Shown: one piece after another, positions 55,631 to 64,000 of the stretch | How the letters are laid out: every line of letters starts with the position of its first letter | Numbering within the stretch: the first letter of the stretch is position 1 | Assembly (NCBI RefSeq): GCF_001870675.1 | Contig: NZ_MEHT01000010.1 | Coordinates: 1 to 64,000, forward strand | Reading direction: 5' to 3' | Origin: Roseinatronobacter thiooxidans | GTDB taxonomy: Bacteria; Pseudomonadota; Alphaproteobacteria; Rhodobacterales; Rhodobacteraceae | Length of the DNA stretch: 64,000 nucleotides | Program-made: the position numbers and the translations under genes | The notes under the pieces: generated by a model | What the model saw: only the letters and a program-made list of their open reading frames with translations | Told to the model about the DNA's origin: nothing | The model's database searches: none

Positions 55631-56596
55631 TCAATCTCTGATGCCAATCACCACTTTTCCTGTCGATTTTCGACTGCGCAATAACTCGAATCCCTCTGCA
55701 AACTGGTCCAAAGGCAGGGTGTGGCTGATATGCGGGTGCAAATGCCCTGTCGCATACCACCCTATGAGTTTGGACAGCGAGGTGGTCAGGGCATGCGGTG
55801 CGAATTTCAGATAGGCGCCCCAATAGAGACCGATCACAGTCAGATTCTTGACCAGCAATATATTGGCCGGAAATTGTGGAACAGTGCCGCCAGCAAAACC
55901 GATGGCAAGAAAACGCCCCTCGGGGCGCAGGGCGCGCAGGGCAGGGGTGGCAAGCGGCTCTCCGATCGCATCATAAACCACATCAACCCCGCCCGCATCC
56001 CTGAGCGCGGCGCGCAGGTCCAGACCTTCGCTGTCAAGGCAGAGGTCCGCACCGGCCTTGCGCGCAATCTCCAGCTTGTCGGCGCCGCGTGCCACCGCAA
56101 TCACGCGCGCCCCAAGCGCCTTGCCAATCTCGACCGCTGTCAGCCCCACACCCCCTGCCGCGCCAAGTACCAACAATGTCTCGCCTGCTTGCAGCCTTGC
56201 GCGATGTTCCAGCGCCAGATGCGAGGTGCCATAGGCTACAAGAAACCCCGCAGCCTGTGTGAAGGGCATGGCATCTGGTATCGGCACACAGCAGTCTGCA
56301 GGGCAGCAGACCTGTTCCGCCAGCCCGCCCTTGCCGGGAAAGGCCGCAACCCGCATTCCGGGGCGCAGACCCTCGACGCCAGCCCCGACGGATGCGATTG
56401 TTCCTGCAACTTCCATCCCCATGACAAAGGGCAGATCGGGGCGTTCCTGATATTGACCGCGCGTCATCAATAAATCGGCGAAGTTCAGGCCGCATGCGGC
56501 CACAGTGATGACAACCTCACCGGCAGCCGCTTGGGGGGCGTCAATTTCAACAAGTTGGGGCAGCGTGTCGGTTTCAGTCAGCAGTACAGCGCGCAT
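55631..56596 (-). CDS. NADPH:quinone oxidoreductase-like enzyme
   Basis: Zinc-independent medium-chain reductase (321 aa) of the quinone oxidoreductase/crotonase-free QOR family. The cofactor site is ETLLVLGAAGGVGLTAVEIGK (residues about 140-160); GLNFADLLMTRGQYQERPDLPFVMGMEVAG is the family N-terminal signature. No zinc-binding ADH residues. The C-terminal KSTGKVVIGIRD is conserved. The substrate is not predictable. It is divergent from the PraR-like regulator with a 351-bp intergenic region. Confidence 0.92.
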   Translation of the reverse strand: MRAVLLTETDTLPQLVEIDAPQAAAGEVVITVAACGLNFADLLMTRGQYQERPDLPFVMGMEVAGTIASVGAGVEGLRPGMRVAAFPGKGGLAEQVCCPADCCVPIPDAMPFTQAAGFLVAYGTSHLALEHRARLQAGETLLVLGAAGGVGLTAVEIGKALGARVIAVARGADKLEIARKAGADLCLDSEGLDLRAALRDAGGVDVVYDAIGEPLATPALRALRPEGRFLAIGFAGGTVPQFPANILLVKNLTVIGLYWGAYLKFAPHALTTSLSKLIGWYATGHLHPHISHTLPLDQFAEGFELLRSRKSTGKVVIGIRD

Positions 56597-56947
56597 GATA
56601 TGGTCCTTCCGATAGGGAACGCCAGATTTGCCGAGAGAACGGCAAAGCGCAAGCCATATGACTCAGTGCGATTCGCATTGCGCAAAACTCGCCCTTCGGT
56701 TGTTCGCAGTATGGTTTGCATTTTGCGAATATTTTGGCGCGCGCGCATAAAAGTCTTTTCTCAAGGCGTGGGATGCGGCACAACCTAAGTATGTGCCGGG
56801 GGCTGCGTGTTCGCGTCACATAAAGTTGTGTATAGCCGAAGAAACGATCTGTGTAGGTAGATGGTGTTTTATTTTCGGTGATTGGTGCAGAAGCCGTTTT
56901 TTTAAAAAATTGATAATGTTCGGCATTACAAAATAAGTGAGGGACAA
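56597..56947. other. Divergent intergenic region with AT-rich stretch
   Basis: These 351 bp lie between the quinone reductase (minus) and the PraR-like regulator (plus), so promoters for both should be here. The last 110 bp are clearly richer in A and T than the surroundings (a run of T followed by A near 56,898-56,909). No convincing -35/-10 pair or operator stands out. Confidence 0.5.
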
Positions 56948-57316
56948 ATGACTCATCTCGTGGATTCGCATGTTGGCCAGAAAATTCGCCAGCGCCGATG
57001 GATGGTGGGAATGACACAGCAGCAGCTGGCTGAATCGGTTGGGATCAAATTTCAGCAAATTCAGAAATACGAGACGGGCATGAACCGCGTGTCTGCATCT
57101 CGGCTGTGGGACATTTCGCGCGCTTTGGGCGTGTCGGCCAGCTTCTTTTTCGAGGGGTTGTCCGAGAATGCCAACGAACCCGCCGCAGAAGATCAGATCC
57201 TTCAACAAAAAGAAACGCTGGAATTGCTGCGCAGCTACTATGCAATTCCAGAAGGGCAGCGGAAGCGGTTTTTGCATCTGGCCCAATCACTTGGCGATTT
57301 CAGCGCAGCCTCTTGA
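56948..57316 (+). CDS. XRE-family regulator, PraR-like
   Basis: Helix-turn-helix regulator (122 aa). The XRE domain lies at about residues 10-65 (VGQKIRQRRWMVGMTQQQLAESVGIKFQQIQKYETGMNRVSASRL), followed by FFFEGL and a short helical tail. It is very close in layout to the PraR/SinR-like regulators found across Rhizobiales and Rhodobacterales, which control biofilm, adhesion and surface behaviour; the exact target here is unknown. ATG 56948 is behind GTGAGGGAC. A terminator follows. Confidence 0.9.
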   Translation: MTHLVDSHVGQKIRQRRWMVGMTQQQLAESVGIKFQQIQKYETGMNRVSASRLWDISRALGVSASFFFEGLSENANEPAAEDQILQQKETLELLRSYYAIPEGQRKRFLHLAQSLGDFSAAS

Positions 57317-57351
57317 GGGTGCGATATATTTCATAACGTAAGAATTTAAAA

Positions 57352-57382
57352 CAACGGCAGGCCTTGGTCTGCCGTTGCTTTT
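57352..57382 (+). terminator. Rho-independent terminator of the PraR-like gene
   Basis: CAACGGCAG (57352-57360) and CTGCCGTTG (57369-57377) form a 9-bp stem with an 8-nt loop and a CTTTT tail. It separates the regulator from hisN. Confidence 0.85.
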
Positions 57383-57436
57383 CGTGGTGAAGACTGCAAC
57401 TGAGGGGTGCCGGAAATCACCTTACGGATAAGCCCA

Positions 57437-58243
57437 ATGCCCGATCCGCGCCTGACCTTGTCGCAACATGCCGAGATGCTAGCACTTATTGAAACGCTGG
57501 CAGACCATGCGCGCGAGGCTATCCTGCCTTGGTTCCGGAACCCGGATTTGGGGGCCGCCAACAAGGCATGCAACGGGTTCGATCCGGTCACACAGGCAGA
57601 CAGGGCAGCCGAGCAGATCATCCGCGCCACCTTGCTTCAGCACCGCCCGCAAGATGGCATTCTGGGCGAAGAGTTTGGGCCAAAGGCCAGCGAGTCCGGC
57701 CTGACATGGATTATTGATCCGATCGATGGCACGCGCGGTTTTCTTGCCGGAACCCCGTGCTGGGGCGTGCTGATTGCCTTGGCCGATGGTGATGGCCCGT
57801 TTCTGGGGGTCATCGACCAGCCTTATATCTCCGAGCGGTTTTTGGGCGGGCTTGGGCAGGCTTGGGTTGCAGGGCCACAGGGGCGCAAACCGCTTGCCAC
57901 TCGCGGTACGGTTGAATTGGGCGATGCGATATTGTTCACCACCTTTCCTGAAATCGGCACCAGCGCCGAACAGGCGGCATTCACCCGCGTTTCGGACTCC
58001 GCGCGCCTGACACGCTACGGGATGGATTGTTATGCCTATGCCCTGCTGGCCGCAGGGCATATCGATCTGGTGATCGAGGCGGGGCTGAACCCGTATGACA
58101 TAGCTGCCCCCATCGCGGTGATCGAGGCTGCGGGCGGAATTGTCACCGACTGGCAGGGGGGGCCGGTGGGGGCAAGCGGACAAGTGCTTGCCGCCGCCAA
58201 TCCGGTGCTGCATGCCAAAGCGCTGGCACTGCTGCAAGGGTAA
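57437..58243 (+). CDS. hisN: Histidinol-phosphatase, inositol-monophosphatase type
   Basis: IMPase-family phosphatase (268 aa) of the HisN kind, which removes phosphate from histidinol phosphate in histidine synthesis. The metal site is present: ILGEEFGPK (Glu) and WIIDPIDGTRGFLAG (Asp-x-Ile-Asp-Gly). The C-terminal ALNPYDIAAPIAVIEAAGG-like segment (GLNPYDIAAPIAVIEAAGG) is diagnostic for the family. Other substrates (inositol phosphates, PAP) cannot be excluded. Start ATG 57437 is chosen by family length. It ends 2 bp from the convergent hydrolase gene. Confidence 0.85.
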   Translation: MPDPRLTLSQHAEMLALIETLADHAREAILPWFRNPDLGAANKACNGFDPVTQADRAAEQIIRATLLQHRPQDGILGEEFGPKASESGLTWIIDPIDGTRGFLAGTPCWGVLIALADGDGPFLGVIDQPYISERFLGGLGQAWVAGPQGRKPLATRGTVELGDAILFTTFPEIGTSAEQAAFTRVSDSARLTRYGMDCYAYALLAAGHIDLVIEAGLNPYDIAAPIAVIEAAGGIVTDWQGGPVGASGQVLAAANPVLHAKALALLQG

Positions 58244-58245
58244 GG

Positions 58246-58986
58246 TCAGTCGGTCAGTTCTGTGATCGCTGCGGTGATCATCTCCAGACAGGCAGGTGTC
58301 GAAAACCTGTGATCTGCATCTTTGACCAAGGTCAGGCGCATATCGGGGCAGGTTGCATGCGCAATCAGGCGCAGGGGAACCGAAGGTGCCACCGCTTCGT
58401 CCAGCGTGCCTTGCATCAGGCGCACGGGAAAGGGCAGGTCCAGCGGTGTTTGCAACACAAGCTGCATCTTGCCATCCTCGAACAGGTGGCGGGTCAGGGT
58501 ATAGGGCGTGTCGTCATAGCCATTGGGCACGCTGATTTGGCCCTGTTCCAGAATTTCGGCGCGCTGTGCATCCGTCAGCCCCGGCCACATGCTGTCTTCG
58601 GTGAAATCGGGGGCGGCGGCTACACCTACCAGCCCATGCACCCGCTTTGGGACTTTGCGCGCCAAAAGCAGTGCGATCCAGCCGCCCATGGATGATCCGA
58701 CCAAAATCTGCGGCCCGTCTGTCAGCTTGCTCAGCGCTTCCAGCGCATCTTCGGCCCAATCCCCGATGCAGCCTTCTGCAAAAGTGCCAGAGCTTTCGCC
58801 ATGGCCGGAATAGTCGAAGCGCAGGAATGCACGGCCTTGGGATTTGGCCCAATCTTCCAGAAAAACCGCCTTGGTGCCCGACATATCCGACATGAAGCCG
58901 CCCAGAAACACCACGCCCGGCCCGCGCCCTTGCGTTTTGTGATAGGCCAGTTTGCGCCCCGCGCTTGTGTCCAGATACTCAACCAT
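58246..58986 (-). CDS. Alpha/beta hydrolase
   Basis: Cytosolic alpha/beta hydrolase (246 aa). The catalytic Ser is in VGSSMGGWIALL, Asp in QGTLDEAVAP and His in DADHRFS. The layout, with a KAVFLEDWAKSQGRAFLRFDYSGHGESSG segment, resembles the ABHD10/serine aminopeptidase-like group of short esterases and thioesterases. Its start overlaps the end of the MFS transporter gene by 8 bp, so both are transcribed together. Substrate unknown. Confidence 0.88.
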   Translation of the reverse strand: MVEYLDTSAGRKLAYHKTQGRGPGVVFLGGFMSDMSGTKAVFLEDWAKSQGRAFLRFDYSGHGESSGTFAEGCIGDWAEDALEALSKLTDGPQILVGSSMGGWIALLLARKVPKRVHGLVGVAAAPDFTEDSMWPGLTDAQRAEILEQGQISVPNGYDDTPYTLTRHLFEDGKMQLVLQTPLDLPFPVRLMQGTLDEAVAPSVPLRLIAHATCPDMRLTLVKDADHRFSTPACLEMITAAITELTD

Positions 58987-60286
58987 CGCCCAACTCCTTC
59001 AATCCATAGGCGGCTACCGCGCCACCTGCGGCCATGCAGGCGAACAGGGCCATTGTTGCCCCCGCCCCTGCAAGGGCTGCAACTGCGCCGAACACACCGC
59101 TGGCCAGCAGGATCACCCCGATGACCGTATTTGCAATTGCGGTATAAATGGCGCGGCGGTCTTGTCCAACCATATCGACCAGATAGGTGGCCCGGCCCAG
59201 CCGCACCCCCTGATGCGCGATCATTAGGCCAAACAACGCAAGCGGCATGGCCCAGACGGTGGCCGCCAGACCGGACATGGCAAAAGCCAGTGTCAGCACC
59301 ATCGCCCCCGCACCCGATATGCCTGTCCAGATCAGAACCTTGCGCGAAGATTTGTCGGCCAGCCGCCCCCAGACATAGCTGGACAAAAGTGCCGCCAGCG
59401 CCGAGGCCAGAACCAGTGCGCCCAACCCCTGCAACGCGGCCCCCCCGTCGCCCGAGGCCAGAACCACCAGATAGGGCGGGGCGAGCGCTGTCGAGGTCAG
59501 CAACCCGCGCGCCACGATGAAACGCACAAGCTGGCCATCCTCGCGAAGATACCCCAGATTTGCGATTGCGGCGGCAAAGCCGTTTGCGCCCCCGTCTTGC
59601 GCGCCCTTATCCTCGGCCAGCCCTGCGAACACCACGCCTGCCAGCACCCACGCGCTTGCAGCCAGCGCCAGTGCGCCCAGCACAATGGCGGCGCGCGCAT
59701 CCGAGAACAGGATCAGCACCAGCGCAAAGCCGATCACAACCATCGCCGACCAACTGCCCGCCACCCCCGTGACCGTGCCGCGCTGGCCTTTGTCGATGGT
59801 CTTGCCCAAAACATCCTTATAGGCCACCGACGCGACCGAGCGTGACAGCGCCAGCACGCTCAGCCCCAGCAGAATCACCAGCCCCGCTGCTATACCCTGT
59901 AGCGTCAGGGCAGCGGCCAGAATAATGGCTGCCCCCACGCCCTGCCCAATGGCGGCTGCCGCCCAAGCCCATTTGCGCTGTGCCATGGCCCGAATGCGCG
60001 CGGCAGTGAACAGTTGCGGCAGCAATGCGCCTGCTTCGCGGATGGGCACCAGCAGCCCCACAAGCGCTGCGGGCGCCCCCAGATGCGTCATCAGCCATGA
60101 CAGCACAAGTTTCGGGTCCGCCAGCCCGTCAGCAGATTTGCTTAGCCCAAGCGCGGCTGCATGGCGCAGGAAATTCTGCGGTTGCTGCGTGCATGCCTCG
60201 TCCGAGATGTCGCGGCACATGCGCCCCGCATCGTCATTGGCCAGCATTTCATAGCTTAGACGGACAGCAGGGCGGGGCGGGGGCAT
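58979..60286 (-). CDS. MFS transporter
   Basis: Major facilitator superfamily transporter (435 aa). The N-terminus of about 55 residues is soluble ([32 protein letters not shown]), then about 11 transmembrane segments. The first conserved part is [24 protein letters not shown]; a large central loop ([17 protein letters not shown]) separates the halves. No substrate can be assigned. AAGGAG is 8 bp ahead of ATG 60286; the frame is open upstream but runs into the thrS control region. It heads a two-gene unit with the alpha/beta hydrolase. Confidence 0.85.
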   Translation of the reverse strand: MPPPRPAVRLSYEMLANDDAGRMCRDISDEACTQQPQNFLRHAAALGLSKSADGLADPKLVLSWLMTHLGAPAALVGLLVPIREAGALLPQLFTAARIRAMAQRKWAWAAAAIGQGVGAAIILAAALTLQGIAAGLVILLGLSVLALSRSVASVAYKDVLGKTIDKGQRGTVTGVAGSWSAMVVIGFALVLILFSDARAAIVLGALALAASAWVLAGVVFAGLAEDKGAQDGGANGFAAAIANLGYLREDGQLVRFIVARGLLTSTALAPPYLVVLASGDGGAALQGLGALVLASALAALLSSYVWGRLADKSSRKVLIWTGISGAGAMVLTLAFAMSGLAATVWAMPLALFGLMIAHQGVRLGRATYLVDMVGQDRRAIYTAIANTVIGVILLASGVFGAVAALAGAGATMALFACMAAGGAVAAYGLKELGDG

Positions 60287-60430
60287 GTGCAACTCCTTGC
60301 AGCGGACGATTTTGGCGACAGGACAAAACGAAGTCAGCTTGACTTTCGTTCCCTCGAAGGTCAAACCCTGCGCCACATAAACCCGCAACCGGGCGTTCCG
60401 TGGGCGCCAAAACGACGAGGAGCACGGCCT

Positions 60431-62377
60431 ATGGCCCAGATTTCCCTGACATTACCTGATGGATCAGCCCGCGTATATGACGCAGGCGTAACTGCCGCCG
60501 ATGTGGCCGAGAGCATCTCGAAATCGCTGGCGAAGAAAGCCATTTCCGCCACTGTAAACGGCGCGCATTTCGACCTGCAATGGCCGATCACGCAGGATGC
60601 CAGCATCGCAATTCACACCATGCAGGATGACGCGCAGGCGTTGGAGCTGATCCGGCATGATTTCGCGCATGTCATGGCGCGTGCAGTGCAGGAAATCTGG
60701 CCGGATGTGAAGGTCACGATTGGCCCTGTGCGCGACAAGGGCTGGTTTTATGATTTCGACCGCGCCGAGCCGTTCGTGCCCGAAGACCTTGCGCAGATTG
60801 AAGCGAAGATGCGCGAGATCATCAATGCGCGCGACGCAGTGCGCACCGAAATCTGGGACCGCGCGCGCGCGGTCCAGCATTACAAGGACGCGAATGAGCC
60901 GTTCAAGCTGGAGTTGATCGAGCGTATTCCCGAAGGCGAGCCGCTGCGCATGTATTGGCATGGGGCTTGGCAGGATTTGTGCCGTGGCCCGCATTTGCAA
61001 CATACCGGCCAGCTGCCTGCCGATGGGTTCAAGCTGATGAGCATTGCAGGGGCCTATTGGCTGGGCGACAGCACACGGCCCATGTTGCAGCGCATTTATG
61101 GCGTGGCCTTCAAGAACCGCGTGGACCTGAAAGCGCATCTGACCATGCTGGAGGAAGCGGCCAAGCGCGACCACCGCAAGCTGGGCCGCGAAATGAACCT
61201 GTTCCATATGCAGGAAGAAGCCCCCGGGCAGGTGTTCTGGCACCCCAATGGCTGGTCAATCTATACCAACCTGCAAGATTATATGCGCCGCCAGCAGCGC
61301 CGCGATGGTTATGTGGAAGTGAATACGCCGCAGGTTGTCAGCCGCAAACTGTGGGAAGATTCGGGGCATTGGGACAATTATCAGGACCATATGTTCATCG
61401 TCGAGGTTGACGAGGAACATGCCCGCGAGAAAACCGTCAATGCGCTGAAACCGATGAACTGCCCCTGCCATGTGCAGATCTACAACCACGGTCTGAAATC
61501 CTATCGCGACCTGCCACTGCGCATGGCAGAGTTCGGATCTTGCAACCGCTACGAGCCTTCGGGCGCGCTGCATGGCATCATGCGGGTGCGCGGGTTCACG
61601 CAGGATGACGCGCATATTTTCTGCACTGATGAGCAGATCGAAGCCGAGACAAAGAAATTCATCGAACTGCTGGCGGCAGTCTATGCCGATCTCGGGTTTG
61701 AAAACTGGACGATCAAACTCTCCACCCGCCCCGAAAAGCGGATCGGGTCGGATGAAAGCTGGGACAGGGTCGAACAGGCTTTGGGCGATGCATGCAAGGC
61801 GGCAGGCTATGCTTATGAGTTGCAGGAAGGCGAGGGGGCGTTTTATGGCCCGAAGCTGGAATTCACCCTGACTGATGCGATCGGGCGGTCCTGGCAATGC
61901 GGCACCTTGCAGGTAGACCCCAACCTGCCCGAACGTCTGGATGCGCAATATGTGGGCCAGGACGGTGCGAAACACCGGCCCGTCATGCTGCACCGCGCAG
62001 TCTTGGGCAGTTTCGAACGCTTCATCGGCATTCTGATCGAGAACTTCTCGGGCAAGCTGCCGCTATGGCTGGCCCCGCGACAGGTTGTCGTCGCCTCGAT
62101 CATCTCGGATGCGGATGCATATTGCCGCGAGGTGGTTGAGGCGCTGCAAGCTGCCGGACTTCGGGCAGAGCTGGATATCCGCAACGAGAAGATCAACTAC
62201 AAGGTGCGCGAGCATTCGGTTGGCAAAGTGCCTGTGATCCTTGCGATAGGTGCGCGCGAAGTCGAGGAACGCACGGTTTCCGTGCGCAGACTTGGCGACA
62301 CTCGGACAGAAACGCAATCACTGGATGCAGTTGTCGCCGCGTTGCAGGTCGAGGCAACGCCGCCGGATTTGCGCTAG
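60431..62377 (+). CDS. thrS: Threonyl-tRNA synthetase
   Basis: Class II aminoacyl-tRNA synthetase (648 aa) charging tRNA-Thr. N-terminal TGS domain ([26 protein letters not shown]), editing domain with [16 protein letters not shown], catalytic core with motif 2 ([30 protein letters not shown]) and zinc ligands ([12 protein letters not shown]), motif 3 ([15 protein letters not shown]), and the C-terminal anticodon-binding domain. ATG 60431 follows GACGAGGAGC. Upstream 144 bp separate it from the divergent MFS gene. Its last codons are partly repeated downstream at about 62,572. Confidence 0.97.
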   Translation: MAQISLTLPDGSARVYDAGVTAADVAESISKSLAKKAISATVNGAHFDLQWPITQDASIAIHTMQDDAQALELIRHDFAHVMARAVQEIWPDVKVTIGPVRDKGWFYDFDRAEPFVPEDLAQIEAKMREIINARDAVRTEIWDRARAVQHYKDANEPFKLELIERIPEGEPLRMYWHGAWQDLCRGPHLQHTGQLPADGFKLMSIAGAYWLGDSTRPMLQRIYGVAFKNRVDLKAHLTMLEEAAKRDHRKLGREMNLFHMQEEAPGQVFWHPNGWSIYTNLQDYMRRQQRRDGYVEVNTPQVVSRKLWEDSGHWDNYQDHMFIVEVDEEHAREKTVNALKPMNCPCHVQIYNHGLKSYRDLPLRMAEFGSCNRYEPSGALHGIMRVRGFTQDDAHIFCTDEQIEAETKKFIELLAAVYADLGFENWTIKLSTRPEKRIGSDESWDRVEQALGDACKAAGYAYELQEGEGAFYGPKLEFTLTDAIGRSWQCGTLQVDPNLPERLDAQYVGQDGAKHRPVMLHRAVLGSFERFIGILIENFSGKLPLWLAPRQVVVASIISDADAYCREVVEALQAAGLRAELDIRNEKINYKVREHSVGKVPVILAIGAREVEERTVSVRRLGDTRTETQSLDAVVAALQVEATPPDLR

Positions 62378-62400
62378 ACTGGCAGCTCTTGCAGCATAGT

Positions 62401-62457
62401 CCCGGCCTTGCGCCGGGACCCCTTGCTTTGGCCGCTAGGCCCCGGCGCAAGGCCGGG
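62401..62457. repeat. Palindromic intergenic repeat, copy 2
   Basis: Perfect 17-bp inverted arms (CCCGGCCTTGCGCCGGG at 62401-62417, complement at 62441-62457) with a 23-nt spacer. It shares about 83 bp, including TTGCAGCATAGT before and GGGGCTG/GTTGCGC after, with copy 3. Confidence 0.93.
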
Positions 62458-62624
62458 GCTGTGTTGCGCTTTACGTAAAAGAGAATAATCCCCGTAAGTT
62501 ATGCCATGCCGCACGATCTTCGTGCGCATGACATGCGACACGCGGAGAGAGGCATAAGCGCGTTATGCGATGGTCAACGCAACACTGCCGGATTTGCACG
62601 AGGGGGTATATCTTGCAGCATAGT

Positions 62625-62681
62625 CCCGGCCTTGCGCCGGGACCTCTTGCTTGGGCCGCGAGGCCCCGGCGCAGGGCCGGG
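62625..62681. repeat. Palindromic intergenic repeat, copy 3
   Basis: Arms at 62625-62641 and 62665-62681 with one mismatch (AAG to AGG in the right arm) and a 23-nt spacer. It lies only 17 bp from the typA stop and is in direct orientation with copy 2. Confidence 0.93.
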
Positions 62682-62698
62682 GCTGCGTTGCGCGTGTA

Positions 62699-64000
62699 TC
62701 AGGCGCTGGCTTTTGCCTGACGCTTGCGCTCATGCGGGTCAAGGAAGCGTTTGCGCAGGCGGATGGCATTGGGCGTGACTTCGACCAACTCGTCATCATC
62801 GATATAGGCAATCGCCTGTTCCAGCGACATGATGGTGGGCGGTGTCAGTTTGACCGCATCATCCGTCCCAGAAGCGCGCACGTTGGTCAGCTTCTTGCCC
62901 TTCAACGGGTTCACTTCCAGATCATTGTCGCGGCTATGCTCGCCAATGATCATGCCCTGATAGACAGGGTCTTGTGGATTGATCATCATGCGCCCGCGTT
63001 CTTCCAGATTCCACAGCGCATAGGCGACTGCCGTGCCATCTTCCATCGAGATCAGGACACCCTGACGACGGCCCGGAATGGCCCCTTTATAGGGGGCCCA
63101 TTCATGGAACACACGGTTCAGAACGCCTGTGCCGCGTGTATCGGTCAGAAATTCACCATGATAGCCAATCAGGCCACGCGATGGCACATGCGCGATAATG
63201 CGCGTCTTGCCCACGCCTGCGGGTTTCATTTCTGCCAGATCGCCCTTGCGCGGCCCGGTCAGTTTCTCGATCACAGTGCCGGTATATTCATCATCGACAT
63301 CGATTGTGACTTCTTCAATGGGTTCCAGCCGCTGGCCATCGACATCGCGCATCAGCACGCGCGGGCGCGAGATGGACAGTTCAAACCCTTCGCGACGCAT
63401 ATTCTCGATCAACACGCCCATCTGCAATTCGCCACGGCCTGCAACCTCGAACGCCTCGCCGCCCGGTGTGTCGCTGACCTTGATGGCGACATTCAACTCT
63501 GCCTCGCGCATCAGACGCTCGCGGATGACACGGCTTTGGACCTTTGCGCCATCACGTCCGGCCAGTGGCGAATCATTGATGCCGAAGGTGACAGAGATGG
63601 TGGGCGGGTCGATCGGTTGCGCGGGCAGGGCGATGTCAACTTCAAGCGCGCAGAGCGTGTCGGCCACAGTGGCCTTGGTCATGCCTGCAAGTGTTACGAT
63701 ATCGCCTGCTTCTGCCGCGTCAATGGCCTGCTGGCCAAGGCCGCGGAAGGCCAGAACCTTGGTAACGCGGAACTGCTCGATCTTGGAATTGTCGCGTGAC
63801 AGCGCCTTGATCGTCTCGCCCGCTTTCAACGTGCCGGATTCGACACGGCCTGTCAGGATGCGGCCCAGATAGGGGTCGGCGGACAGGGTTGTTGCCAGCA
63901 TGCGAAACGGCTCTGTGCGGCGTGCAACCTGTGCCGGTTCGGGCACATGTTTGACCACCAGATCAAACAGAGCGGACATGTCTTGCCGTGGCCCGTCCAG
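62699..64000 (-). CDS. typA: Ribosome-associated GTPase TypA/BipA (partial)
   Basis: C-terminal 433 codons of TypA/BipA, a translational GTPase that binds ribosomes under stress and cold. The gene starts outside the window, so the G domain is missing. Present are domain II (ATTLSADPYLGRILTGRVESGTLKAGE), domain III (PTISVTFGINDSPLAGRDG), the elongation-factor V-like domain (RGLIGYHGEFLTDTRGTGVLN) and the C-terminal domain unique to BipA (DVYQGMIIGEHSRDNDLEVN-like here, then RKRFLDPHERKR). Nothing odd is seen. Minus strand, convergent to thrS. Confidence 0.95.
   Translation of the reverse strand: MDGPRQDMSALFDLVVKHVPEPAQVARRTEPFRMLATTLSADPYLGRILTGRVESGTLKAGETIKALSRDNSKIEQFRVTKVLAFRGLGQQAIDAAEAGDIVTLAGMTKATVADTLCALEVDIALPAQPIDPPTISVTFGINDSPLAGRDGAKVQSRVIRERLMREAELNVAIKVSDTPGGEAFEVAGRGELQMGVLIENMRREGFELSISRPRVLMRDVDGQRLEPIEEVTIDVDDEYTGTVIEKLTGPRKGDLAEMKPAGVGKTRIIAHVPSRGLIGYHGEFLTDTRGTGVLNRVFHEWAPYKGAIPGRRQGVLISMEDGTAVAYALWNLEERGRMMINPQDPVYQGMIIGEHSRDNDLEVNPLKGKKLTNVRASGTDDAVKLTPPTIMSLEQAIAYIDDDELVEVTPNAIRLRKRFLDPHERKRQAKASA

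Larger units (their letters stand above)
62378..62698. other. Intergenic region with two palindromic repeats
   Basis: No gene in these 321 bp between the convergent thrS and typA genes. It contains two copies of the palindromic repeat (62401-62457 and 62625-62681) and the partial duplication of the thrS end (about 62,566-62,600). No U-tailed terminator is seen; the palindromes may serve as terminators for both genes. Confidence 0.7.

Overview
The window reads as a chromosomal segment of a GC-rich alphaproteobacterium, almost certainly of the Rhodobacteraceae/Roseobacteraceae group. Evidence is the mdh-sucCD-sucAB-lpd order with small membrane-protein genes between, the flhA-fliR-flhB cluster with 4-bp overlaps, the dense GCGCGC-rich codon use, a PraR-like XRE regulator and several families typical of the group (DUF3422, DUF2254, P-loop protein next to metA). 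The genus cannot be fixed from sequence alone. No rRNA, tRNA, CRISPR array, complete insertion sequence or prophage was seen.

Positions 1-11,106 look accessory. They hold a secreted beta-repeat protein, an overlapping pair of secreted fructan enzymes (a GH68 levansucrase-like enzyme and a LamG-GH32 fructan hydrolase with an unusual nucleophile), a gene-poor stretch with an 8-bp tandem repeat, a DUF2254 membrane protein, a DUF4174 secreted protein, and an ECF sigma/anti-sigma pair followed by a periplasmic sulfite dehydrogenase (molybdoenzyme plus cytochrome c) behind an ECF-type promoter.

Positions 11,561-16,575 (minus strand) are a translationally coupled flagellar export cluster: lytic transglycosylase, flhA, fliR, flhB and a small protein. 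Positions 16,687-39,451 are mixed housekeeping and metabolism: kynureninase, a periplasmic rhodanese, an ICMT-like methyltransferase, pntAB, a membrane pentapeptide-repeat protein, DUF3422, a P-loop/metA/lipoprotein-hydrolase operon, a FadL-type porin, penicillin acylase, a beta-hydroxyacid dehydrogenase with a gamma-carbonic anhydrase, a UbiH-type hydroxylase, two tandem paralogous mini membrane proteins, a HAD nucleotidase, a GntR regulator, dienelactone hydrolase, a YqeY protein and carA.

Positions 39,832-53,853 carry a MotA/MotB-like pair with a giant predicted periplasmic coiled coil, then the TCA block mdh, sucC, sucD, DUF805, sucA, sucB (two lipoyl domains), a MAPEG protein, lpd and a GlcG/HbpS protein. 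Together these make malate dehydrogenase, succinyl-CoA synthetase and the whole 2-oxoglutarate dehydrogenase complex. Two GTGATCAC palindromes 21 bp apart precede sucC. The last 10 kb hold a divergent receiver protein, a BI-1 protein, a quinone oxidoreductase, the PraR-like regulator, hisN, an alpha/beta hydrolase with an MFS transporter, thrS, and typA running off the window end. Three copies of a palindromic repeat lie in intergenic DNA at 42.8, 62.4 and 62.6 kb.
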